Part shown: positions 36,201 through 45,771 of the stretch, piece by piece | Layout: the number at the start of each line of letters is the position of its first letter | Position numbering within the stretch: position 1 is the first letter of the stretch | Assembly: GCF_003958645.1 (NCBI RefSeq) | Contig: NZ_RXLO01000003.1 | Span: forward strand, 186,001 to 250,000 | DNA: 64,000 nucleotides | Direction: 5' to 3' | Source of the DNA: Chitinophaga rhizosphaerae | GTDB taxonomy: Bacteria > Bacteroidota > Bacteroidia > Chitinophagales > Chitinophagaceae | The notes under the pieces: model-generated | What the model was told of the DNA's origin: nothing | Databases searched by the model: none | What the model saw: only the letters and a program-made list of their open reading frames with translations | Made by a program: the position numbers and the translations under genes

Positions 36201-36980
36201 ATGACCGAACTTTTGAAAATAGAATGGCTGAAAGTTAAAGCCTATCGCACATTCTGGCTCTTATCCGGACTGTTCCTCGTAATCGTGCCATTGATTTTAT
36301 GGTCGTACGAGCTGATCCTGAAAAATAACAGCCAGATGGCCACCTTCCTCGGCGCATTCAGCTTCCCGAAAGCCTGGGAAACCACCGCCTGGATCGGCAG
36401 TATGATGTATCCGATCATGGGCATCCTGCTCATCATCTTCCTGACCAACGAAAATAATTTCCGGACCAGCCGCCAGAATATCATCGACGGTTGGAGCAGA
36501 GACCAGTATATCCTGGCCAAATTCGGTGTGATGATCACCATGGCGTTGTTTATGACGCTCGTGATCTCTGCCTGCGCCGTGTTTTTTGGCTTGCGGTCAG
36601 GAAATGGAAGTCCGGGCGATGGGATAGGAATGATCTGGCTGATATTTGTACAGTCGATGGCTTATCTGGCGTTGGCGATGTTCCTCGGCGTGTTCATGCG
36701 GCGTGCCGGTGTGGCGATCGCGATTTATGTGATGTATGCATATGTATTCGAGTTTTTCATCAGCCGGCTGGTGGATTTTAAAGTGAGGGCCCATTTGGGC
36801 GCGCTGTTCCCGCTGGAATGTACCGACAGGATGATTCCCGGGGAAACGAAACTCGTGAACCAGCTGGCATCGCAGGGGATTCGGCCGTTTGAACAATCGA
36901 CGCTGCAGCTGATCGCCTTCGGGTATATCCTGTTGTTCAGCTTCCTCGCTTACCGGAGAATCAAGCGATCCGATCTTTGA
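36201..36980 (+). CDS. ABC-2-type transporter permease
   Basis: 259-residue inner-membrane protein with about six helices (first about 18-35, FWLLSGLFLVIVPLILWSY; last about 235-252). Polar segments include NENNFRTSRQNIIDGWSRDQYILAKF, a loop typical of ABC-2 permeases that contact the ATPase. It directly follows the ATP-binding gene, forming a two-component exporter. The GTG-started surE gene lies 75 bases downstream with its own -7 box. Confidence 0.88.
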   Translation: MTELLKIEWLKVKAYRTFWLLSGLFLVIVPLILWSYELILKNNSQMATFLGAFSFPKAWETTAWIGSMMYPIMGILLIIFLTNENNFRTSRQNIIDGWSRDQYILAKFGVMITMALFMTLVISACAVFFGLRSGNGSPGDGIGMIWLIFVQSMAYLALAMFLGVFMRRAGVAIAIYVMYAYVFEFFISRLVDFKVRAHLGALFPLECTDRMIPGETKLVNQLASQGIRPFEQSTLQLIAFGYILLFSFLAYRRIKRSDL

Positions 36981-37055
36981 TCTCATCGTTAATATTCCGA
37001 ACAGCCGCAGGAATTATGGGCCGGTGCATGTACATTTGTTGATAAAAGTAAAAAG

Positions 37056-37829
37056 GTGAAGCAGGAAAAATTGATACTGGTGACGAACGACGATGGGATA
37101 ACCGCCCCGGGCATCCGCAACCTGATCGAAGCCGTACGCCCCCTGGGGCAGGTGGTGGTGGTGGCACCCGACAGTCCGCAGTCCGGCAAAGGCCACGCCA
37201 TTACACTGGGGTTTCCGCTCCGGCTGAATTCCGTGGATATCTTCGAAGGTATCGAGGCCTGGCAGTGTTCCGGTACGCCGGTTGATTGTGTAAAGCTCGC
37301 CCGCGACAAGATCCTGGACCGTGCGCCCGATGTTTGTGTGAGCGGTATCAATCATGGTGCGAACCATTCCATCAATATCATTTATTCCGGCACCATGTCT
37401 GCTGCCATGGAGGCGGCCATTGAAGGAATCCCGTCGGTAGGTTTTTCGTTCCTGGACTATGCATATGATGCCGATATGTCCGTCCCGCGGAAGGTTGCAC
37501 ATGAAGTGACGCGCAAAATGCTGGGAACCCCGCTGCCGGCGCATACCCTGTTCAATGTGAATATTCCCGCCGTTCCGGAGAAAGATTATCAAGGTATCCG
37601 TATCTGCCGGCAGGCTAACGCCAAATGGCAGGAGGAGTTCGACGAACGGAGAGACCCTCACGGCAAGAAATACTACTGGCTTACCGGCGCGTTCAAGAAC
37701 CAGGACAGTGGCGACGAAACCGACGTTTGGGCGCTTGAGAACAACTACACTTCGCTCGTGCCGGTGCAGTTCGACCTTACCAACTACCGCCTGAAAAAAC
37801 AACTGGAAGCCGAATGGCATTTCCGATAA
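37056..37829 (+). CDS. surE: 5'/3'-nucleotidase SurE
   Basis: 257-residue survival protein E, a metal-dependent nucleoside monophosphate phosphatase. The GTG start at 37056 places ILVTNDDGITAPG at the N-terminus, as in the family; Asp-Asp of NDDG and the later SGINHGANHSINIIYSGTM block (N and S ligands) bind the metal. A TACATTTG box (37031-37038) lies 18 bases upstream, so the leader would be very short. A small membrane protein gene follows by 4 bases, then lpxB. Confidence 0.95.
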   Translation: MKQEKLILVTNDDGITAPGIRNLIEAVRPLGQVVVVAPDSPQSGKGHAITLGFPLRLNSVDIFEGIEAWQCSGTPVDCVKLARDKILDRAPDVCVSGINHGANHSINIIYSGTMSAAMEAAIEGIPSVGFSFLDYAYDADMSVPRKVAHEVTRKMLGTPLPAHTLFNVNIPAVPEKDYQGIRICRQANAKWQEEFDERRDPHGKKYYWLTGAFKNQDSGDETDVWALENNYTSLVPVQFDLTNYRLKKQLEAEWHFR

Positions 37830-37833
37830 TCCT

Positions 37834-38136
37834 ATGAACATGTTGAAACAAGACAAATTATCGCTGGGCATTCTGCTGGGGCTCCTGACCCCTATTATCG
37901 CCTTTCTGCTATATTATTTGGGTGTTTTTTACCCGAAAGGCCAGGGGCTGGGGGAATTCATCAAGATGTTAGGCAACAACCGGTTCCTCATCCCCAAAAT
38001 CATCAGCATTTGCCTGCTGGCGAACGGTATCGTGTTTTACCTGTATACCCGCAAACACCGCGACCTCACGGCCCGCGGGATATTCCTGATCACATTGTTA
38101 TACGCAATCGTTATCTTGCTGCTTAAAATCATCTAA
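37834..38136 (+). CDS. Small membrane protein of unknown function
   Basis: 100-residue protein with three predicted helices (about 12-31, 53-70 and 80-98) and a cytoplasmic YTRKHRD loop. It starts 4 bases after surE and ends 9 bases before lpxB, so translation is probably coupled in one transcript. The position between surE and lpxB suggests an envelope role, but no family is recognised and no function is claimed. Confidence 0.8.
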   Translation: MNMLKQDKLSLGILLGLLTPIIAFLLYYLGVFYPKGQGLGEFIKMLGNNRFLIPKIISICLLANGIVFYLYTRKHRDLTARGIFLITLLYAIVILLLKII

Positions 38137-38145
38137 GAACGGGGC

Positions 38146-39252
38146 ATGAAGTATTACATCATTGCGGGAGAGGCCTCCGGAGACCTGCACGGAAGCAACC
38201 TGATCCTTCAACTCAAAAAACAGGACCCCTCGTCCGATATCCGCTGCTGGGGCGGCGACCTCATGCAGAAAGCCGGCGCCACCGTAGTGAAGCATTACCG
38301 CGACCTGGCGTTCATGGGTTTTGCCGAAGTGATCATGAACCTGCGCACCATTCTTAAAAACCTCGATTACTGTAAACAGGATATCGCAGCCTGGCAACCG
38401 GATGTGCTCATCCTGATCGATTATCCCGGGTTTAACCTGCGCATCGCCGAATGGGCGAAACAGCAGGGCATCCGGACGGTGTATTATATCAGTCCGCAGG
38501 TGTGGGCATGGAAGGAAGGGCGCGTAAAGAAGATTCGTGAGGTGGTCGACAAAATGCTGGTGATCCTGCCGTTTGAGCAGGATTTTTATAAAAAGTGGGA
38601 TTTCGAGGTAACGTATGTGGGGCATCCGCTGATCGAAGCCGTGAAGGCTGCGCAGCAGGCACCGCCGTTACCGCCGTTTTCGGACAAGCCGATTATCGCG
38701 CTGCTGCCCGGCAGCCGTAAGCAGGAAGTGCTGAAGAAGTTGCCTGTGATGCTTTCCGTAGCGAAGTATTTTCCGGAATACCAGTTCATCGTAGCGCAGG
38801 CACCCAGCCTGGACGATTCGTTTCTCCGTCAGTTTACGGACGCTTATCCGAACGTTTCCACGGTGAAGAACCAGACCTATCCGTTGCTGTTGCAGGCTAC
38901 GGCTGCGCTGGTGACCAGCGGAACGGCCACCCTCGAAACGGCGCTGTTTGGAGTGCCGGAGGTGGTTTGTTATAAGGGGAGCCCGGTCTCGTATTTCTTC
39001 GCCAGGCGATTGATTAAGGTGAAGTATATCTCGCTGGTGAACCTAATCATGGACAAGCTGGTGGTGAAGGAGCTGATCCAGCACGATCTGACGGAAGAGA
39101 ATCTCCTGAAAGAATTGACGTTGATATTGAAAGATACGGCCCGTCATCAACAGATGAAAGCCGACTACGCAACCCTATGGACCCTTTTGGGCGACGGGAC
39201 GGCGTCGGAGAAAGCGGCGGGGGAAATTGTGAAGATGGTTCACGGGAAGTGA
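38146..39252 (+). CDS. lpxB: Lipid-A-disaccharide synthase
   Basis: 368-residue GT19 glycosyltransferase that joins UDP-2,3-diacylglucosamine and lipid X to make the tetraacyl disaccharide of lipid A at the inner face of the membrane. N-terminal AGEASGDLHG, central YISPQVWAWKEGR, LPFEQDFY, LLPGSRKQEV and C-terminal TSGTATLETALFGVPEVVCY are all typical and intact. Length fits. It ends the surE-lpxB operon at a strong terminator. Confidence 0.97.
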   Translation: MKYYIIAGEASGDLHGSNLILQLKKQDPSSDIRCWGGDLMQKAGATVVKHYRDLAFMGFAEVIMNLRTILKNLDYCKQDIAAWQPDVLILIDYPGFNLRIAEWAKQQGIRTVYYISPQVWAWKEGRVKKIREVVDKMLVILPFEQDFYKKWDFEVTYVGHPLIEAVKAAQQAPPLPPFSDKPIIALLPGSRKQEVLKKLPVMLSVAKYFPEYQFIVAQAPSLDDSFLRQFTDAYPNVSTVKNQTYPLLLQATAALVTSGTATLETALFGVPEVVCYKGSPVSYFFARRLIKVKYISLVNLIMDKLVVKELIQHDLTEENLLKELTLILKDTARHQQMKADYATLWTLLGDGTASEKAAGEIVKMVHGK

Positions 39253-39274
39253 AACTTTTAGTGGAAAAGATTGG

Positions 39275-39310
39275 ATGTGCGGCCGGGAGCTCCTGGCCGC
39301 ACATTTTTTT
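39275..39310 (+). terminator. Terminator of the surE-lpxB operon
   Basis: 10-bp stem ATGTGCGGCC / GGCCGCACAT around a near-palindromic loop, followed by seven T. Confidence 0.92.
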
Positions 39311-39404
39311 ATCGGTAAGCGGAACAGGATCGCAGCCAACTGCTTGTGAAAATTCAGGACGGAGCAATCCTTAGTGCAACTTAACTCTGAACGCCCTATA
39401 CACC

Positions 39405-39581
39405 CTAGTGCGACTTATGAAAGAACACCCTATACAATAGAATCAGTATCGCGATCAGGAACATCAGGATGGAAATCCGGTTCATGCCGTGCATCAATTT
39501 CGTATTGGTGTTGAGCGGCTCCGATTTGTCGCGTTTACGAATGTAGAGATACTGCAAAATCTGGTTCCAGATACTTTTCAT
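39405..39581 (-). CDS. DUF6728-like small membrane protein
   Basis: 58 residues from the ATG at 39581 (MKSIWNQILQYLYIRKRD); the open frame goes 22 codons further up without support. Shape: a short amphipathic N-terminus with an YIRKRDKSEP segment, a NTKLMHGMNRISI stretch and one C-terminal helix (about 37-54). This matches small Bacteroidota proteins grouped as DUF6728. Function unknown. Divergent from the beta-mannosidase gene, 79 bases away. Confidence 0.78.
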   Translation of the reverse strand: MKSIWNQILQYLYIRKRDKSEPLNTNTKLMHGMNRISILMFLIAILILLYRVFFHKSH

Positions 39582-39660
39582 GCCCCAAATATCCGAAATG
39601 CCCGCCGATTCTTCATAAACTGTTATTTTTACCCGGTAATTAACCATTTTTCAGACAGTT

Positions 39661-42210
39661 ATGAGGAGAATTATCGGGATTTTGGGACTGGCGGTCTTGT
39701 CGATGCCGGCCATGGCACAGCAGCTACAGGAATTGGGCTCCGGCTGGGAATTCCGCCGGACGGACGAAAACATCTGGCGACGGGCCACCGTTCCGGGGAC
39801 CGTCCACACCGACCTGCTCGCCCATCGGCTGATTCCCGATCCATTTGCCGGTGCCAACGAAAAAGGACTGCAATGGATCGACAAAAAGGACTGGGAATAC
39901 CGCACCAGTTTCGACATTCCCGCTTCCATGTTCTCGCAGGAAGCCATCGCGCTGGATTTCACCGGCCTGGACACATATGCGGACGTCTACCTCAACGATT
40001 CCCTCATCCTGCAAGCCCGGAACATGTTCGTGGGCAAACAGGTGGCCGTTAAAGGCATCGCCCGGGAGCGGGGAAACGCTTTGCGCATCCTGTTCCACAG
40101 CCCGATCGCCTATGATATGCCGAAATTCCTCAACGATCGGCTCGTTTACCCCGCCGGCAACGACGCCAGCGATATCCCCCTTAGCATTCACGCCCGGAAA
40201 GCTCCCTACCATTACGGATGGGACTGGGGCCCGCGATACGTGACCAGCGGCATCTGGCGCCCGGTGTTCCTGCGCGCCTGGAACAAATTGCAGTTGAAAG
40301 ACGCCTGGGTCCGCCAGCAAGACCTCAACGACGCCGTAGCCACCCTCGATGCCACGATTACGCTGGACGTTCAACAGGCCGGGAATTATACCGCCGTTGT
40401 GCACAGCGGCAACAAGGCTTTTTCAGCGCAAAAGCTGCAAACATCCCTGCAGGCCGGCACTCAGACGGTTACCGTTCCCTTTTCCATTCATCGGCCGAAA
40501 CGCTGGTGGCCCAATGGATTGGGGGAAGCCTACCTGTACCCGGTAACCGTTTCGATCCTGCACGAAAAAGATACCATCCAGCAAACGACCCGCCGCATCG
40601 GACTGCGAACGGTGGAAGTGGTGAATGCGCCCGATAAGGACGGGACTTCCTTTTTCGTGAAGGTCAATGGTAAACCCGTGTTCATGAAAGGCGCGAACTA
40701 CATCCCGTCCGACAACTTCCTGCCCCGCGTTACAGACGAACGTTATCGCAAGATGTTCCGGGACATGGAAATCAGCCATTTCAATATGGTACGGGTCTGG
40801 GGCGGTGGCATTTACGAAAACGATATTTTCTATGACCTGGCGGATGAAAACGGGATCCTGGTATGGCAGGATTTTATGTTCGCCTGCACGCTGTACCCGT
40901 CCGATCCCGCTTTCCTGTCGCAGGTGAAGGAGGAAACCGCTTACAATATCCGCCGGCTGCGGAACCACCCCTCCCTGGCGCTGTGGTGCGGCAACAACGA
41001 AATTGCCGTGGCAATCAGGAACTGGGGTTGGAAAGACGGTTACGCCTATTCCGAACAACAATGGGCCACCATGTTGAAAGGATACGAAACCCTTTTCCAG
41101 GAACTGCTGCGCAACGAAGTGAGGGCGCACGATCCCGGAAGATTCTACTTCCCCTCTTCGCCCATCAGCAACTGGGGGCGTGCGGAGGATTTCCGCCACG
41201 GAGATAACCACTACTGGGGCGTCTGGCATGGCATGGAGTGGTTCGAGGCCTTTACCTCGCACGTTCCACGTTTCATGAGCGAATTCGGTTTCCAGTCGTT
41301 CCCGGACCTGCACACTGTTCGCCGGTTCGCGGATTCCACGCAGTGGGACATCCATTCCTTCGTGATGCAATCGCACCAGAAATCCTTTACCCGTGGTAAT
41401 GCCGCGATCCAGACTTATATGGACCATTATTACCATCGCCCGAAAGACTTCGCCGGATTCCTGTATATGAGCCAGGTGTTGCAGGCGGAAGGGATGAAGA
41501 TCGGGCTGGAAGCGCACCGCCGCAATATGCCATTCTGTATGGGCACGCTTTACTGGCAGTTGAACGATACCTGGCCCGGAGCCTCGTGGAGCAGCATCGA
41601 CTATTTCGGTCGCTGGAAGGCCTTGCAATACTTCGCGCAGAAAGCGTTTACGCCGCTGCTGGTAAGCCTGTCTGCCGAAGAGGGGCAAGTGAGGGCATAT
41701 ATCGTGAACGATCTCTGGAAGGATGAAAAAGCGAAACTGGAATTGACGCTGATGGATATGGAAGGGAAAGTGGTTCGTTCGTTCACCGAACCCGTCACGG
41801 CGAAAGCCAATACTTCGGAAATCGCCTGGCGGATGGACCGGGCCGCGCTGTTGCAAGGGGCCGGTCCGCGGAAGGTAATATTGTATGCCAAAGTGGTAAA
41901 TCAAAACCAAACCCTCTCTGAGAATGTGTTTTATTTTGTTGCACCCCGGGAACTGGAGTTGCCGGAACCGGACATACGCCTGGAAGTGACGGAATCGGGT
42001 GGAAAAAAACGAGTGACCCTCAGCTCGCAAAAGCTGGCGAAAAACGTCTGGCTGCTACTGGATAAAGACGACCAATCGCATTTTTCGGATAACTATTTCG
42101 ACCTGTTGCCGGGCATGAGCCGTACGGTGGAGGTGGAAACAAGCCTCGGGCTGGAAGCGGTGCGTTCGCAACTGCAGGCCTGGCATGTAAAAAGTGTTAC
42201 CAAACCATAA
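39661..42210 (+). CDS. Glycoside hydrolase family 2 beta-mannosidase
   Basis: 849-residue exported enzyme removing terminal beta-linked mannose. Signal peptide 1-19 (cleavage after AMA, before QQ). The N-terminal sugar-binding domain starts GWEFRRTDENIWRRATVPGTVHTDL; a GH2 immunoglobulin-like domain follows and the TIM barrel occupies about 330-620. The acid/base Glu is in LWCGNNEIAVA and the nucleophile Glu in FMSEFGFQSFP; the GMEWFEAF stretch is also typical of mannosidases. A GH29 gene follows, with a start 32 bases beyond this stop, so the pair probably acts on the same glycan, such as host- or plant-type N-glycan. Confidence 0.94.
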   Translation: MRRIIGILGLAVLSMPAMAQQLQELGSGWEFRRTDENIWRRATVPGTVHTDLLAHRLIPDPFAGANEKGLQWIDKKDWEYRTSFDIPASMFSQEAIALDFTGLDTYADVYLNDSLILQARNMFVGKQVAVKGIARERGNALRILFHSPIAYDMPKFLNDRLVYPAGNDASDIPLSIHARKAPYHYGWDWGPRYVTSGIWRPVFLRAWNKLQLKDAWVRQQDLNDAVATLDATITLDVQQAGNYTAVVHSGNKAFSAQKLQTSLQAGTQTVTVPFSIHRPKRWWPNGLGEAYLYPVTVSILHEKDTIQQTTRRIGLRTVEVVNAPDKDGTSFFVKVNGKPVFMKGANYIPSDNFLPRVTDERYRKMFRDMEISHFNMVRVWGGGIYENDIFYDLADENGILVWQDFMFACTLYPSDPAFLSQVKEETAYNIRRLRNHPSLALWCGNNEIAVAIRNWGWKDGYAYSEQQWATMLKGYETLFQELLRNEVRAHDPGRFYFPSSPISNWGRAEDFRHGDNHYWGVWHGMEWFEAFTSHVPRFMSEFGFQSFPDLHTVRRFADSTQWDIHSFVMQSHQKSFTRGNAAIQTYMDHYYHRPKDFAGFLYMSQVLQAEGMKIGLEAHRRNMPFCMGTLYWQLNDTWPGASWSSIDYFGRWKALQYFAQKAFTPLLVSLSAEEGQVRAYIVNDLWKDEKAKLELTLMDMEGKVVRSFTEPVTAKANTSEIAWRMDRAALLQGAGPRKVILYAKVVNQNQTLSENVFYFVAPRELELPEPDIRLEVTESGGKKRVTLSSQKLAKNVWLLLDKDDQSHFSDNYFDLLPGMSRTVEVETSLGLEAVRSQLQAWHVKSVTKP

Positions 42211-42241
42211 CAGTGAACAATTAAAAACAGTGAACAAAACC

Positions 42242-43660
42242 ATGAAGATGAAGCATTTGATATTGGCCGGCTGCCTGCTGGCGGGTATTTCCGCCCAGGC
42301 GCAGCACGAGCCGTATGTGAAAGAAACGGACCCGCTGGTGCTCGAAAAACTCGAAGCATGGCAGGATTGGAAGTTTGGCCTGATGATGCACTGGGGAACG
42401 TATTCCCAATGGGGGATCGTGGAGTCCTGGAGCCTCTGCCCGGAAGACGAGGGCTGGACCCAACGGCAACCCGCCGGCATACCTTACTACGAATACGTGA
42501 AAAAGTACGAAGCGCTGCCCAATACCTTCAATCCCGTAAATTTCGACCCCGCAAAATGGGCCGCCGCGGCTAAAAAGGCCGGGATGAAATACATGGTTTT
42601 CACCACCAAGCATCACGACGGCTTCAACATGTTCGACACCAGGCAGTCGGATTATAAGATTACCGCGCCCAACGTGCCTTTCAGCAAAGATCCCCGTGCC
42701 GATGTTACCCGGGAAGTCTTCAACGCTTTCCGCAAAGAAGGCATCCATATCGGTGCTTATTTCTCCAAGCCTGACTGGCACGTAGATTCCTACTGGTGGA
42801 GCTATTTCCCGCCGAAAGACCGTAACCCCAGCTACGAACTGTCCAAATACCCCGAACGCTGGAATGCTTTCAAGAAATTCACGTTCAATCAGATCCAGGA
42901 ACTGATGACGGGCTACGGCAAGGTCGATATCCTTTGGCTGGATGGTGGATGGGTCCGCCCGCTCAGCATGCACACCAAGGAATCCCTGTCGTGGAACAAA
43001 ACACCGGCGCAGGACCAGGATATCGATATGCCCGGCATCACGGCAATGGCGCGGAAGAACCAGCCCGGCCTCATCGTGGTAGACCGGAGTGTTCACGGCC
43101 CGTACGAAAACTACCGTACGCCCGAACAAACCATTCCCGACAAGCCCCTCGATTATCCCTGGGAAACCTGCATGACCATGGGCGGCTCCTGGAGCTACGT
43201 GCCCAACGACCAATACAAATCCACCAACACGATCATCCATAACCTGGTAGATATCGTGGCCAAAGGCGGGAACTATCTGCTCAATATCGGCCCCGGCCCC
43301 GATGGCACCTGGCACGACGAAGCCTACCGCAAGCTCGACAGCATCGGTGCCTGGATGCAATTGAACGGCGACGCGATTTACGGCACCCGCTCCATTGCGC
43401 CATATAAAGACGGGAATGTCTGCTTCACCCAAAAGCGCGATGGCGGCATCTACGCGATCTATCTGCTGAAAGAAGGTGAACAGCTCCCCGCCGTCATCCG
43501 TTTCAATGGTATAAAACCTAAAAAAGGCACAAAAATGCAACTCCTTGGATACCACGGTAAGCTGAGCTGGAAGGAGCAGGATGGTGCCGTTGAGATCAAA
43601 ATACCGGCTGCCGCGCAGCAAAAGGGTTTCCGACATGCCGCAGCCATCAAACTGCAATAA
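42242..43660 (+). CDS. Glycoside hydrolase family 29 alpha-L-fucosidase
   Basis: 472 residues from ATG 42242 (MKMKHLILAGCLLAGISAQAQ signal peptide). Typical GH29 blocks: KFGLMMHWGTYSQWGIVESWS, TTKHHDGFNMFDT, GYGKVDILWLDGGW with the catalytic Asp in WLDGGW, and the GGNYLLNIGPGPDG motif. It releases alpha-fucose from glycans. It is in tandem with beta-mannosidase and ends in a clear terminator. No SusC/D genes accompany the pair. Confidence 0.94.
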   Translation: MKMKHLILAGCLLAGISAQAQHEPYVKETDPLVLEKLEAWQDWKFGLMMHWGTYSQWGIVESWSLCPEDEGWTQRQPAGIPYYEYVKKYEALPNTFNPVNFDPAKWAAAAKKAGMKYMVFTTKHHDGFNMFDTRQSDYKITAPNVPFSKDPRADVTREVFNAFRKEGIHIGAYFSKPDWHVDSYWWSYFPPKDRNPSYELSKYPERWNAFKKFTFNQIQELMTGYGKVDILWLDGGWVRPLSMHTKESLSWNKTPAQDQDIDMPGITAMARKNQPGLIVVDRSVHGPYENYRTPEQTIPDKPLDYPWETCMTMGGSWSYVPNDQYKSTNTIIHNLVDIVAKGGNYLLNIGPGPDGTWHDEAYRKLDSIGAWMQLNGDAIYGTRSIAPYKDGNVCFTQKRDGGIYAIYLLKEGEQLPAVIRFNGIKPKKGTKMQLLGYHGKLSWKEQDGAVEIKIPAAAQQKGFRHAAAIKLQ

Positions 43661-43688
43661 ATCACCGAACGAATTCGAATACGCGGGA

Positions 43689-43714
43689 AAGCGGGCTTAA
43701 CGGCCCGCTTTTTT
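43689..43714 (+). terminator. Terminator of the mannosidase-fucosidase operon
   Basis: 8-bp stem AAGCGGGC / GCCCGCTT with a six-base loop, then TTTT. Confidence 0.88.
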
Positions 43715-43729
43715 ACTGACCGCTTTCAC

Positions 43730-43785
43730 AAAAAAAACGGTCTGCAACCGGCGGCATTGAATGCCTCACCAGATGCAGACCGTTT
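43730..43785 (-). terminator. Terminator of the beta-barrel lipoprotein gene
   Basis: Minus strand: 12-bp stem (AAACGGTCTGCA / TGCAGACCGTTT, 43735-43746 with 43774-43785) with a smaller nested stem (GGCAT/ATGCC), then eight U. Located 35 bases past the stop codon. Confidence 0.9.
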
Positions 43786-43819
43786 ATTAAAAATGTAGCC
43801 GGGCTACCGTCAGTTCGTT

Positions 43820-44623
43820 TTAATCCTTCAGCCAGTTCCCGAAATTCAGGGAAATGCCGGTATTGAAGGAGAAAGGCTGGAAGTAATTGTTCAGGGTCGG
43901 GCCGGCTTCCACGCCGTCTGAACGCAGGGGAACGGAGGCGCGCAACTGCCAGAACCATTTGATATTTTTAAAACCCACGCGCACCGTAGCCGCCGGTTCC
44001 ATGAAACCGATCAGCTTGCCGTCCAGCCGCTGGAAATCCATTCTCATATCGGGATCGCCGTCCCAGGTCAGCCGACCGCTGGAAACATCATTGAAATTCA
44101 CCAGCGAAAACCGGGTCGAAACCGCGACTTCCACCACCTTGTGCGACAATCCGAACGAAGGCTGGATAAAAAACTTGTGAAACTTCGTGCGAAGCCGGTA
44201 ATCGTCGTACCCGCGCACGGAATCGGGCTTGGACAGGTAGGATTCCTCCAACGTCCTGAACCCTCCATAACCATAACCGCCATATACTTCGAAAACCGCT
44301 TTCTTCGAAACGCCGAGCGCCTTGGTATAACCCGCGCCCAATTCGATCAGCCCGCCGCGGGTATTGGGGTCTATGATCGGATCGTCGTCGATCCCGTCGC
44401 CCTCCAGCGTAAGCAGGCGGGAAATATATTGGCCGTTGGCCATGATGGCGAAGTTATCGGTCACAGCATAGGCCGCCTGCCAGTCAGACAGTGAAACGGA
44501 GGCTTTCACCTCGCCCTTTTCCTTCAGCAGGGGGGCATTGATCTGATTGGGGACGTAAACGTTCCTGTTACAGGCGAATAATGCCAAGGCGGGAGCCAGC
44601 AGAAACAGGTAGGATTTCTTCAT
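43820..44623 (-). CDS. Putative outer-membrane beta-barrel lipoprotein
   Basis: 267 residues. Signal peptide with lipobox LFAC (Cys18) followed by NRNVYVPNQINAPLL. The rest alternates hydrophobic and polar residues with many Gly and aromatic residues (GLIELGAGYTKALG, YGGYGYGGFRT, SFGLSHKVVEVAVSTRF), which indicates 8 to 12 beta strands, and ends with GISLNFGNWLKD. No named family is recognised. It lies between the glycosidase operon and the LacI-type gene, 53 bases after the latter on the same strand; cotranscription with the regulator is possible. Confidence 0.78.
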   Translation of the reverse strand: MKKSYLFLLAPALALFACNRNVYVPNQINAPLLKEKGEVKASVSLSDWQAAYAVTDNFAIMANGQYISRLLTLEGDGIDDDPIIDPNTRGGLIELGAGYTKALGVSKKAVFEVYGGYGYGGFRTLEESYLSKPDSVRGYDDYRLRTKFHKFFIQPSFGLSHKVVEVAVSTRFSLVNFNDVSSGRLTWDGDPDMRMDFQRLDGKLIGFMEPAATVRVGFKNIKWFWQLRASVPLRSDGVEAGPTLNNYFQPFSFNTGISLNFGNWLKD

Positions 44624-44676
44624 ACTAAAGTTGTTGTAGGTTGATCGGCAATTAAACGGTTACGATACGGTTTAGG

Positions 44677-45708
44677 TTACATGGCAGAAGATTCGCGCTG
44701 GATCAGTTCCACTTCGAAGACGTAATTCTTCACGATCTTGATCTTTTCTTCCTTGTTGATGAGCTGAACGAGCGTTTCCACCGCCTTTTCACCCATTTTA
44801 TAACCCGATTGTTCGATGGTGGTGAGGGAAGGACTGATGATCCGCGATGAAAGGTCGTTGGAATACCCTACTACCTTGATTTTCCCGGGGATTTCGATCC
44901 CCACTTTCCGCGCTTCCTGGATAAACGCGACGGCGGAGGCGTCGTTGGCCGCGAAAAGCCCGTCAGGCAACACTTTTCCCGCAAAAATCTGTCGCGCCGC
45001 TTCGGCGCCCGCGTCCAGCGTGAGGTTGTGGACATATAGCAGCGATTCGTCGTACGGGATCCTGTACTTGGCCAGCGCGGCTTTATATCCCGCCAGGCGC
45101 TGCTGGTAAAGGTTACAGGTCAGCTGGCCGGAAAAATGCGCGATCTTTTTGCATCCCTGCTTGATCAGATGCTCCGTAGCCAGGAACCCTCCCTTGAAAT
45201 CGTCGCCCGTGATCGTGTAACCGGGAAAGTCCTGCGGCACCCGATCGTAAAACACAAGCGGGATATTATTCTTGATGAAAGGGGAGAAGTGGTCGATATT
45301 GGTCGTGAACATGGACGAAGCCGCCAGCAAGCCATCTACCCGCAGCGAAAAAAAGGTATGCGCCAGCTCTTTTTCCATGGCTACCGTTTCGTCAGACTGC
45401 CCGATCACGATGCTGAACCCGTACTTGTGGGCTTCGTGCTGGATGCCGCTGATGGCGGTGCTCTGGAAATACATGCTGGTGCGGGGCACGATGAGCCCCA
45501 GGATGTTGGACCTTTTCTTGCGCAGGCTCGACGCGATCCAGTTGGGCACATACCCCATATTGGTGGCCGCGTCCTGCACTTTGGTGCGGGTTTCTTCGTT
45601 GATCAGCGGGTTGTTCTGCAACGCGCGCGATACCGTGGAAGCGCTGAGCCCCAACGCCTGGGCGATGTCATAGATCGTGATCTTGTTGGTGTTAGGACGT
45701 TCTTTCAC
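44677..45708 (-). CDS. LacI-family transcriptional regulator
   Basis: 343-residue repressor. N-terminal HTH (ITIYDIAQALGLSASTVSRALQ split around the hinge) and hinge SSLRKKRSN, then a periplasmic-binding-protein-like sensor domain (LGLIVPR..., VDGLLAASSM, GDDFKGGFLATEHLI, ...VGYSNDLSSRIISPSLTTIEQ). Length is typical. Such regulators respond to a sugar; the nearby fucosidase/mannosidase pair is a plausible target, but the operator was not located. The divergent HPP gene is a second possible target. Confidence 0.92.
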   Translation of the reverse strand: MKERPNTNKITIYDIAQALGLSASTVSRALQNNPLINEETRTKVQDAATNMGYVPNWIASSLRKKRSNILGLIVPRTSMYFQSTAISGIQHEAHKYGFSIVIGQSDETVAMEKELAHTFFSLRVDGLLAASSMFTTNIDHFSPFIKNNIPLVFYDRVPQDFPGYTITGDDFKGGFLATEHLIKQGCKKIAHFSGQLTCNLYQQRLAGYKAALAKYRIPYDESLLYVHNLTLDAGAEAARQIFAGKVLPDGLFAANDASAVAFIQEARKVGIEIPGKIKVVGYSNDLSSRIISPSLTTIEQSGYKMGEKAVETLVQLINKEEKIKIVKNYVFEVELIQRESSAM

Positions 45709-45757
45709 GGGGTGGCAGTCAATTTAGGGCGATATTAAGAAAATTTATTGATAGGTG

Positions 45758-45765
45758 TATTTTTG
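45758..45765 (+). promoter_or_regulatory. -7 box of the HPP gene
   Basis: TATTTTTG, a full match to TAnnTTTG, 6 bases before the ATG at 45772. Its position implies a leader of only a few bases. Confidence 0.6.
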
Positions 45766-45771
45766 CACCCG

